A DNA stretch of 13,080 nucleotides. It comes from Thermodesulfatator atlanticus. GTDB taxonomy: Bacteria; Desulfobacterota; Thermodesulfobacteria; Thermodesulfobacteriales; Thermodesulfatatoraceae. The notes under the pieces are model-generated. The model saw only the letters and a program-made list of their open reading frames with translations, did no database searches and was not told the DNA's origin. The first letter of the stretch is position 1. Each line of letters starts with the position of its first letter. The translations under genes were made by a program, and so were the position numbers. Below, piece by piece: positions 1 through 5,446 of this stretch. The DNA is taken from assembly GCA_011321895.1 (NCBI GenBank), contig DROK01000262.1:1-13080 (forward strand), in the 5' to 3' direction.

Positions 1-67
1 AAATGATCCCTTCCATCAGAGAGGTAGGGCGCAAAATAAGCCCAAAAAGATAGTGCTGTAGTAGTAG

Positions 68-88
68 ATTTCCAGGAAACCTGGAAAT
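68..88. repeat. Perfect short inverted repeat downstream of the regulator gene
   Basis: A 9-bp perfect stem (ATTTCCAGG, 68-76) with a 3-nt loop (AAA) is followed by the matching arm CCTGGAAAT (80-88). It lies about 30 nt beyond the stop codon of the sigma-54 regulator on the minus strand. There is no T-run after it on the minus strand (the next bases are CTACTAC), so it is not a clean intrinsic terminator. It could be a weak terminator, a transcript-stabilising hairpin or an operator. The rest of positions 1-117 shows no gene. Confidence 0.4.
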
Positions 89-117
89 AATTATTTCCGA
101 TTTAGGTGAAAATAGGC

Positions 118-2160
118 TTAATTTGCGCCCTGCAATTGAATGCCGTATTTACGAAGCTTTCGGCGCAAGGTGTCTTTGGAGATGCCGAGTTCGCGGCAGG
201 TAGCCAGTTTTTTCCAGTTGTTTCTCTTTAAAGCCTGCAGGATCGCTATTTTTTCGATTTCTTCTAGAGTCATGGGTTTTTCAAAAGAAAGATCCAGGAC
301 GTCTTCTCTTCTCGGTTTATATAGGTGTTCGGGTAGGTGTTCGGGATAGATAAGGCCCTCTTTACAAACAATAAAGCAGTATTCAATAATATTTTCTAAT
401 TCCCGTACGTTTCCGGGAAAGTCATAATCCATAAGGATTTTTAAGGCCTCATCTGTAATGCCAATGATGTCTTTTCCTTTACTGGCTCTGAATTTTTGGA
501 TGAAATATTCCACCAGAAGCGGAATATCTTCTTTCCTTTCCCTAAGGGGAGGAAGGTGAATGCGGGCTACGTTTAAACGGAAAAAAAGATCCTGTCTAAA
601 TAGACCTTTTTCAACTAATTCTTCGAGATCTTGATTGGTGGCGGCGATAATACGAACATCGGCTTTTTCAGGTTTAGTAGCGCCCAGAGGTTCATATTCA
701 TGAGTTTCCAAGACCCGCAAAAGTTTTACTTGCAGGGATAAAGGAATTTCTCCTATTTCGTCGAGGAAAAGGGTTCCCCCTTTGGCAATAGCAAAGCGGC
801 CGGGTTTATCTTTTTTGGCGTCGGTAAAGGCCCCCGCTTTGTAGCCGAAAAGTTCGCTTTCCAAAAGGGTATCCGGTATGGCGGCGCAGTTGACCGCAAT
901 AAATGGTCCGTTCCGTCTGGGAGAAAGCTCATGGATGGCCCGGGCAAAAACTTCCTTTCCTGTACCTGATTCTCCGGTAATCAGGACAGTGCTTTCGCTT
1001 TCCGCAATATCAGGTAAAACTTCTAAAATACGTTTTATTTTTGGGCTTTTAGAAATTATATCGTTGAGTTGGTAATTTTTGTCTAATTCTTTACGTAAAG
1101 TAAGAATTTCACTCAAATCTCTAACCGTTTCTACTGCACCAATCAATCTGCCTTCGCTATCTTTGATAGGGGCCACCGTAATAGAAACAGGCACCTTTCT
1201 GCCGGACTTATGAACAAAATAAGTGTGTTTGTTTGATATTTTTTTCCCCTCTGAGATGGCTTTTACAACTGGACACTCTTCTTTACAGAGTTCACTTTTA
1301 AATATTTCTGAGCATGGTTTGCCTAAAACCTCATTAATGTTATAGCCTATTATTCTTTCCATTGCTGGATTATAACATGTTATATGGAAATAGTTATCAA
1401 CTGCAAAAACTCCGTCTCCAATATTTTCTAAAACAGTCTTCATTTGAATTTCAAAACTAATATCTCTAAATATTTCTAATCCGCCTACCAATTCTCCTTT
1501 AATAAATAGGGGGCTTGCGGTAATTTCAACGGGGAATTGGGTCCCATCATATCTTGTTATGAAGATACCAGAGCGTTTTATCGGTCTTTTTTCTTTGATG
1601 CTCTTCAATAAAATACAATCTTCTCCACAAATGTTTGTTTTGAAAACTTCATCGCAGTATTTTCCTATGACATCGTTTGCGCTATATCCTGTTAAAATTT
1701 CTGCTGGTTGATTAAATAAAGAAATCTTGAAATGACTGTCTACAATAAATAGGGCGTCTCCTAAGCTATCAAGGATATCATTAACAAAGTTAGATGGTAT
1801 TTGCTCGTTTAATATTACAACTATTGATACGATTTTATCTTTTTCTGTATTTTTTATTGGATAGGCGTTTAAGTAAATTACTTTTTTATATTCTTTGTCT
1901 TTTAAATAGATAGGAAATTGATAGACAGGTTCTCCCTTGGCTAGTTGTTGTTTTATAAGAATACAGATTTCTTTTTCGATATGTTTTTCAAATATTTGGT
2001 AGCATGACTTATTAATTATATCTTTTTTGTTCTCACCTAAAATCTTTTCAGCTGCTTTATTGAAATAAATTATGCGGAATTGGTCGTCTACTACAAAAAT
2101 ACCTTCAGAAATTTTGTCTAAAGTGTCTTCGAAAATTTGATATATTTTTTCGTTAAACAT
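118..2160 (-). CDS. Sigma-54-dependent transcriptional activator with three PAS domains
   Basis: This 680-residue NtrC-family enhancer-binding protein is a cytoplasmic regulator that would use ATP hydrolysis to open sigma-54 promoters. PAS domains span roughly residues 9-118, 124-235 and 240-350. The AAA+ domain (about 368-610) has Walker A GESGTGKE (396-403), a GAFTDA loop (443-448, canonical GAFTGA), Walker B LFLDE (464-468) and FRQDLFFRLN (521-530). A Fis-type helix-turn-helix lies near 649-671. PAS2 and PAS3 each carry C-x8-C-x3-C (C169/C178/C182 and C283/C292/C296); PAS1 has C53/E62/C66. The frame stays open to 2217, but that extension reads through the terminator of the upstream cytochrome gene, so the ATG at 2160 (MFNEK) is chosen. 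No clear Shine-Dalgarno precedes it. There is no receiver domain, so the signal is probably sensed by the PAS domains. Its targets may include the adjacent cytochrome/ferredoxin genes, which is inferred from position only. Confidence 0.9.
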   Translation of the reverse strand: MFNEKIYQIFEDTLDKISEGIFVVDDQFRIIYFNKAAEKILGENKKDIINKSCYQIFEKHIEKEICILIKQQLAKGEPVYQFPIYLKDKEYKKVIYLNAYPIKNTEKDKIVSIVVILNEQIPSNFVNDILDSLGDALFIVDSHFKISLFNQPAEILTGYSANDVIGKYCDEVFKTNICGEDCILLKSIKEKRPIKRSGIFITRYDGTQFPVEITASPLFIKGELVGGLEIFRDISFEIQMKTVLENIGDGVFAVDNYFHITCYNPAMERIIGYNINEVLGKPCSEIFKSELCKEECPVVKAISEGKKISNKHTYFVHKSGRKVPVSITVAPIKDSEGRLIGAVETVRDLSEILTLRKELDKNYQLNDIISKSPKIKRILEVLPDIAESESTVLITGESGTGKEVFARAIHELSPRRNGPFIAVNCAAIPDTLLESELFGYKAGAFTDAKKDKPGRFAIAKGGTLFLDEIGEIPLSLQVKLLRVLETHEYEPLGATKPEKADVRIIAATNQDLEELVEKGLFRQDLFFRLNVARIHLPPLRERKEDIPLLVEYFIQKFRASKGKDIIGITDEALKILMDYDFPGNVRELENIIEYCFIVCKEGLIYPEHLPEHLYKPRREDVLDLSFEKPMTLEEIEKIAILQALKRNNWKKLATCRELGISKDTLRRKLRKYGIQLQGAN

Positions 2161-2165
2161 AACTC

Positions 2166-2204
2166 TAAAATAACAAAAAGAGGGGGCCTTGCAAAGCCCC
2201 CTCT
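2166..2204 (-). terminator. Intrinsic terminator after the triheme cytochrome
   Basis: Read on the minus strand, a 9-bp perfect stem AGAGGGGGC / GCCCCCTCT encloses an 8-nt loop (+ positions 2179-2187 and 2196-2204). It is followed directly by TTTTTGTTATTTT. It ends the ferredoxin/triheme-cytochrome transcript about 25 nt after its stop codon. The regulator ATG (2160) lies just beyond the T-tract, so any readthrough transcript would carry this hairpin next to the regulator start. Confidence 0.85.
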
Positions 2205-2228
2205 TAAGGTTAGCCAACAGGAAAGTTT

Positions 2229-2621
2229 TTAATGGTGGTGTTCTTTTTCTTTTGTTTCACCTTGAAGACGTTGCCAACCGAGCACGCCTATATGGCAGGT
2301 GGTGCACTTACGGTTAGAAGCGAAAGCCATGTCACCATTATGGCAAGCTCCGCAATATTTGCCCTCATAAAGAGACTTCATATTAAAGTCTTCGTTTTCT
2401 TCTGCCGTACCAGCTGCCATTTCAAAAAGCTCGTCATGACAATCATCACAGCTAAGCCCTGCGTCTTCTATGTGTTTTTTATGATCAAAAACTACCGCCT
2501 TCACCGGTTTGGTAAAAATAATAGGTTCTTCGGGATATTCTTCTTCCTCTTGTCCCCAAAGGGGTTGATAGAGAGCAAAGGCAAAAGCGACCAATAAAAC
2601 AAGAAAAAGCCAGCGCTTCAT
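2229..2621 (-). CDS. Periplasmic triheme c7-type cytochrome c
   Basis: This 130-residue exported electron carrier has a signal peptide at residues 1-24 (cleavage probably after LWGQ). Three CxxCH haem motifs follow: C58-H62 (CDDCH), C90-H94 (CGACH) and C106-H110 (CTTCH). The layout FDHKKH, then CDDCH, then CGACHNGDMAF, then CTTCH fits the c(7)-type triheme domain family in the cytochrome c3 superfamily. Only two free histidines (H47, H50) precede the C-terminal HHH, so the distal ligand of one haem is not obvious. The start is supported by AAGGAGG seven to eight bases upstream. The gene follows the Tat ferredoxin by 21 nt, so the two are co-transcribed and the cytochrome probably exchanges electrons with it. 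The partner oxidoreductase is not in the window. Confidence 0.88.
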   Translation of the reverse strand: MKRWLFLVLLVAFAFALYQPLWGQEEEEYPEEPIIFTKPVKAVVFDHKKHIEDAGLSCDDCHDELFEMAAGTAEENEDFNMKSLYEGKYCGACHNGDMAFASNRKCTTCHIGVLGWQRLQGETKEKEHHH

Positions 2622-2642
2622 AAAGGCCTCCTTAAGAGATTA

Positions 2643-3416
2643 TTAGCCGAGTCCATCAATGGTATAGAAAACATTGGGTTTGGCTCCGGTTTCGGGTCTC
2701 AAGACCCAGATTACCCGGGAAGGATCATGTACGATTTTATAAACCTTGCTTTCCGGGTCAGCCAAGTCACCAAAGATACGAACCCCCGCCGGACAGGCGG
2801 CGGCGCAGGCCGTTAAGGTTTCTCCCTTGGAGAGCCTTGATTCCCAGCAAAAATCACACTTATCAACGGCCCTCCTTTCTTCGTTGAAATAACGCATGTT
2901 GTAAGGACAGGCGACCATGCAGGTCTTACAACCGATGCATTTTTTGGGATTCATACGCACAATGCCGGTCTTTTTGTCTTTATATGTAGCTTTGGTGGGG
3001 CAAACCCGTACACAGGGAGGGACATTACAGTGATTGCAGAGCACAGGCATGAATTGCCGTTCATACTGCTGGGGGCCTACCACTAAGCGCCTTTCGAAAA
3101 TTTTGGTACGCCAGCCGTAGGGAGGTACGTGGTTGGTGCGTACGCAGGCTTCCATGCACAGCTGACAGTCGACACAGCGGTCGGTAATGAGGACCATGGA
3201 ATAATGCGGTTTGTAAGGAAATTTGTCTACGTATTCAGGTGCAGCCCCGAATACCTCCTCAGCCTTGGATACGAGAGATAATATCGTTCCGCCGGCAAAT
3301 ACTCCGGTAACTTTAAGCCCCATTTTTAGAAAGGCCCGCCTTTCCTCAACGGGAAGGTGTTCTACCCCTTCGTTTTTTAAACTTTTGAGCCATTTACCAA
3401 ATTTTTTGAGATCCAT
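2643..3416 (-). CDS. Tat-exported ferredoxin with four [4Fe-4S] clusters (DmsB/PsrB/HmcB-like)
   Basis: This 257-residue electron-transfer subunit has a twin-arginine signal (ERRAFLK, R26-R27) and a hydrophobic stretch to about residue 50, so it should be exported folded through Tat. Sixteen cysteines form four cluster sets: C81/84/87/91, C127/130/135/139, C160/163/166/170 and C187/190/204/208. This is the arrangement of the iron-sulfur subunits of molybdopterin oxidoreductases and of Hmc/Qrc-type membrane complexes. Such subunits normally pair with an NrfD-like membrane protein and often a catalytic subunit, but neither is present here. A GAGGGGTGA element lies a few bases before the ATG. 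It is co-transcribed with the triheme cytochrome 21 nt downstream, and a terminator separates it from the tetraheme cytochrome upstream. The exact complex (Dsr, Hmc, Qrc or other) cannot be assigned from this sequence. Confidence 0.88.
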   Translation of the reverse strand: MDLKKFGKWLKSLKNEGVEHLPVEERRAFLKMGLKVTGVFAGGTILSLVSKAEEVFGAAPEYVDKFPYKPHYSMVLITDRCVDCQLCMEACVRTNHVPPYGWRTKIFERRLVVGPQQYERQFMPVLCNHCNVPPCVRVCPTKATYKDKKTGIVRMNPKKCIGCKTCMVACPYNMRYFNEERRAVDKCDFCWESRLSKGETLTACAAACPAGVRIFGDLADPESKVYKIVHDPSRVIWVLRPETGAKPNVFYTIDGLG

Positions 3417-3441
3417 AGACTCACCCCTCTATCAAATTTGC

Positions 3442-3467
3442 AAAAAAAAGCCCCCCAGCGGGGGGCT
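3442..3467 (-). terminator. Intrinsic terminator between cytochrome c3 and the Tat ferredoxin
   Basis: On the minus strand the stem AGCCCCCC / GGGGGGCT with a 3-nt loop (+ 3449-3467) is followed by a run of eight T (A-run at + 3442-3449). It lies 22 nt after the cytochrome c3 stop and about 26 nt before the ferredoxin ATG. It would end or attenuate the cytochrome transcript. The plus strand also has CTCTTTTT after the hairpin, but no plus-strand gene ends here. Confidence 0.85.
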
Positions 3468-3488
3468 CTTTTTCATCTTAAAACCGGC

Positions 3489-3866
3489 TTACTTTTTATG
3501 ACAACCGTTGCACTTGGTCGGCGCATTGGGATGTTTAGCGTGCATCTGCTTGTGGCAACCCTTACAGTTCTTATGAAAGGCCTTCATGGGTTTATTGAGC
3601 TTTTTGTTGGGGAAGTTTTTGTTGTGGCATTCATGACAGGGTTTAATTTCCATACCCTCTTTGTAAGGAGAATGACCCGGCCCGTGGTGACATTCACCGC
3701 AGGGGATATTCAGTTCTGTCTGGTGTTTCCAGTGATGGAAGACCACGTCACCTTTTTTGGCTTTCAATGTAATGGTTTCAGGACCTTTTCCTCCCGCTAC
3801 CGCAAACCCGTAAAAACTCAAACCGACAGCTAATCCCACCACCATTCCTATCAATTTACGCACCAT
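3489..3866 (-). CDS. Periplasmic tetraheme cytochrome c3 (class III)
   Basis: This 125-residue multihaem electron carrier has an N-terminal signal peptide (about residues 1-24, ending near FAVAGG). Four CxxCH motifs follow: CGECH (56-60), CHECH (77-81), CKGCH (101-105) and CNGCH (119-123). Abundant extra histidines (H44, H45, H48, H61, H98 and others) can supply bis-histidine ligation. The spacing VVFHHWKH, then CGECHHG, then AFHKNCKGCH is typical of cytochrome c3, the periplasmic partner of hydrogenases, formate dehydrogenases and quinone-linked complexes in sulfate reducers. AAGGAGG lies six bases before the chosen ATG; another ATG four bases upstream is out of frame. A terminator follows the gene, so it can be made in excess over the ferredoxin and triheme cytochrome. 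Confidence 0.88.
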   Translation of the reverse strand: MVRKLIGMVVGLAVGLSFYGFAVAGGKGPETITLKAKKGDVVFHHWKHQTELNIPCGECHHGPGHSPYKEGMEIKPCHECHNKNFPNKKLNKPMKAFHKNCKGCHKQMHAKHPNAPTKCNGCHKK

Positions 3867-3897
3867 ACATTACCTCCTTTTGATGATTTGCCTATGG

Positions 3898-3926
3898 AGC
3901 TTAAACCCTCTTTGGTGATCCGTCAA
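3898..3926 (-). promoter_or_regulatory. Candidate sigma-70 promoter for the cytochrome c3 gene
   Basis: On the minus strand TTGACG (+ 3921-3926) is separated by exactly 17 nt from TAAGCT (+ 3898-3903), giving a predicted leader of about 25 nt before the ATG at 3866. The -35 matches five of six consensus bases; the -10 is weak (three of six), which suits an activated promoter. No GG-N10-GC sigma-54 signature was found in this intergenic region. Confidence 0.35.
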
Positions 3927-3943
3927 AAGCCGACATTCCTTGG

Positions 3944-3977
3944 AAAAGGAGATTTTTGGGGGAATAAAAAGGAGATT
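3944..3977. repeat. Two 11-bp direct repeats upstream of the cytochrome c3 promoter
   Basis: AAAAGGAGATT occurs at 3944-3954 and again, identically, at 3967-3977. The 23-bp period is about two helical turns. Seen from the candidate promoter at 3898-3926 the copies lie upstream of the -35 element, where paired activator sites are usually found. They may be binding sites for a transcription factor; no factor is identified. Confidence 0.4.
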
Positions 3978-4162
3978 AAAAGCTTTGTTGCCAAATTTTT
4001 ACATCCTTAACAAGATTTTAAAAAGTTTTGATAAATCTCTTAATAATGGACCCACTAAATAGTCGACCCATTTGATAGGATACCTCTCTTTGAGGCTTTA
4101 AAATATTAATGGGAGCATTTTTTAGCCGACGTACTTAATCAATACGGAATCTTTCATTAGTC

Positions 4163-4209
4163 ATCGCGACCCCCTGACACGTTTTTAAATGTGTCAGGGG
4201 GGTGGCGAT
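4163..4209. repeat. Large REP-like palindrome A
   Basis: An 11-bp perfect stem CCCCCTGACAC (4170-4180) / GTGTCAGGGGG (4191-4201) has a 10-nt AT-rich loop. Outside it lies a second pair ATCGC (4163-4167) / GCGAT (4205-4209). It begins with AGTCATCGCGA (4159-4169), shared with palindrome B apart from one base. Neither flank has a T-run typical of a terminator. Confidence 0.7.
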
Positions 4210-4248
4210 CTCGAATCGTACGCCTTCTGTCCAAGCCTCGCCACAGGG

Positions 4249-4300
4249 ATTGCTTCGTCCCCCTCTACACATCTCAAGGTGTAGAGGGGTTCCTCGCAAT
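4249..4300. repeat. Large REP-like palindrome B, inverted relative to A
   Basis: An 11-bp perfect stem CCCCTCTACAC (4260-4270) / GTGTAGAGGGG (4279-4289) has an 8-nt loop. The outer pair is ATTGC (4249-4253) / GCAAT (4296-4300). Read on the minus strand it starts AGTCATTGCGAGG and ends GACGAAGCAATCCC. This resembles the widespread bacterial palindromic repeat of the type GTCATTGCGAG...GAAGCAATC (recalled from general knowledge, not searched). Confidence 0.7.
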
Positions 4301-4397
4301 GACTTGATGCAATGCATACATGTCGACTATTTTGTGATCCCATTAATATCTAAAAGTTCCTTTGATGACCAATGGAGTGCGATGACGGAAAGCGTTT

Positions 4398-5111
4398 TCA
4401 GAGTAGTTTGGCGACTAAAAAGCCGCTTTGCAAAAGCAAAAAGAAACTAAGGGCCAGGATGAGCTGGCCGATAGGATCGCCCGGAGAGATAAAGAGCCCC
4501 AGGGCGTAGGATATGCCCAGGAGATAAAGATATCTTTTCTTACCCAATCCTCTGGGAAGCAATTCTAATTTGACCAGTCCTGCCGTTACTACGGGGATTT
4601 GGGCCACCAGGGCCGCAACCAGAACTCCTTTGCCCAGGAAAGAAAGATAACTTTGAATCCTTAAGAGGGGTTCAAAATGGGTATAACCCAGGCCCAGAAA
4701 AAATTTTAAGAGACTGGGGAAGACGAGCCAGTAAGCCAAAAATATTCCCCCGGCCGTGAACAAACTCGCCAGGGCGAGAAGGCGCCTCATAAGGCGTTTT
4801 TCTTCAGGATAAAGGGCAGGGGAAAGAAAACGCCAGGCCTGGAAGATGAGGACGGGTAAAGACAGGGCCAGGGCCAAGAAGAAGGTGCTTTTTAGGGCGG
4901 CCATTATGGCTTCAGGCAAAGAAGTAAAGACCAGGTTCAAATTCTGTCCAGGAAAGGCCTGCCGGTAAGGCCTTAGAAAGACGGGGACCAAATGGTTAAA
5001 TTGGAAGAAAAGTCCGGCCCAGATCACGAAAAGAAAGGCCAGAAAGATCAAAATCCGGCGCCTTAACTCCTCAAAATGGGTCAATAACGTAATTTTGGGG
5101 CGATCTTTCAT
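4398..5111 (-). CDS. tatC: Twin-arginine translocase subunit TatC
   Basis: TatC is the multi-spanning inner-membrane receptor that, with TatB, recognises twin-arginine signals of folded exported proteins. This 237-residue protein is of normal length and has about six membrane segments. The cytoplasmic N-terminus carries HFEELRRRI (family HxxELRxR) near residues 12-20. The first periplasmic loop has FTSLPEAI, and the following stretch has LSLPVLIFQAWRFLSPALYPEEKR, diagnostic of TatC, beginning about residue 83. The ATG overlaps the tatB stop in an ATGA junction, so the two are translationally coupled. A likely client, the twin-arginine ferredoxin at 2643-3416, is encoded 1 kb away. No terminator is evident after the stop; the next sequence is the right end of the MITE-like element. 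Confidence 0.95.
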   Translation of the reverse strand: MKDRPKITLLTHFEELRRRILIFLAFLFVIWAGLFFQFNHLVPVFLRPYRQAFPGQNLNLVFTSLPEAIMAALKSTFFLALALSLPVLIFQAWRFLSPALYPEEKRLMRRLLALASLFTAGGIFLAYWLVFPSLLKFFLGLGYTHFEPLLRIQSYLSFLGKGVLVAALVAQIPVVTAGLVKLELLPRGLGKKRYLYLLGISYALGLFISPGDPIGQLILALSFFLLLQSGFLVAKLL

Positions 5112-5443
5112 GAGGCCTTGGTCTCTTGGGAAACCTTTTGACCGGGCTTTTCCTGTGTTTTTTCTTTCTGTATTTGTTTTTCTGGGTTTGGTTTTTCGGG
5201 GTCAGTTTCTGGCAGCGGGTGATAGACCTTGTTAAGCAATTCTTGCCGGACCTTATTGATTTCGTCCTTGCTCTTTTCTATTTCATCGGCTGCCAGTTCT
5301 TTTTTGAGTTCGTCTGCGGCCTTGCGGAATTCGTTGACCCACCGGGCCAGTTGCCGGGCCACCTGAGGCATGCGCTCAGGCCCCAGTACGATAAGGGCTA
5401 CGATAAAAATGACCACCAATTCCGGAAAACCGATACCTAACAT
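5108..5443 (-). CDS. tatB: Twin-arginine translocase subunit TatB (TatA/B family)
   Basis: This 111-residue protein has the standard Tat small-subunit plan: a short periplasmic N-terminus MLGIGFPEL, one membrane helix (about 5-21), the hinge motif LGPERMP, an amphipathic helix (VARQLARWVNEFRKAADELKKE), and a charged Lys/Glu/Pro-rich tail. The length and the GPERMP...W..E.R segment favour TatB over TatA, but the two are hard to separate by eye, and in some bacteria one protein does both jobs. It starts 3 nt after the alanine racemase stop, with GAGGA eight bases before the ATG, and overlaps tatC by four bases. No separate tatA lies in the window. Confidence 0.88.
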   Translation of the reverse strand: MLGIGFPELVVIFIVALIVLGPERMPQVARQLARWVNEFRKAADELKKELAADEIEKSKDEINKVRQELLNKVYHPLPETDPEKPNPEKQIQKEKTQEKPGQKVSQETKAS

Positions 5444-5446
5444 GGT

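Larger units (their letters stand above)
4044..4345. mobile_element. MITE-like element with about 24-bp imperfect terminal inverted repeats, no transposase
   Basis: The left end (4044-4067) and the reverse complement of the right end (4322-4345) match at 20 of 24 positions, including an unbroken 11-bp core AAATAGTCGAC. Inside the TAA/TTA flanks the ends read TGGACCCAC on the left and GTGATCCCA on the right, the TG...CA form common in insertion sequences. The enclosed sequence of about 300 bp has no credible gene. It holds two large palindromes at 4163-4209 and 4249-4300. Flanking bases are TTAATAA and TTAATAT, so a clean target duplication cannot be set. It is probably a non-autonomous or decayed element. 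Short frames in it are by-products of the repeats. Confidence 0.55.

Noticed and set aside
3867..4046. A sigma-54 promoter (GG-N10-GC) for the cytochrome genes, expected from the adjacent activator
   Set aside because: TGGCA-like sequences exist (for example near 3989-3993, minus strand) but none has GC at the required spacing, so no sigma-54 promoter is claimed.
4163..4300. Palindromes as a CRISPR fragment or tRNA
   Set aside because: There are only two copies, in opposite orientation with different arms and no regular spacers, and no cloverleaf can be drawn.
4135..4450. Short frames on both strands (60 and 82 codons) in the tatC-cytochrome gap
   Set aside because: They are produced by the inverted repeats and palindromes, lack ribosome sites and recognisable protein features, and the plus-strand one overlaps the end of tatC.
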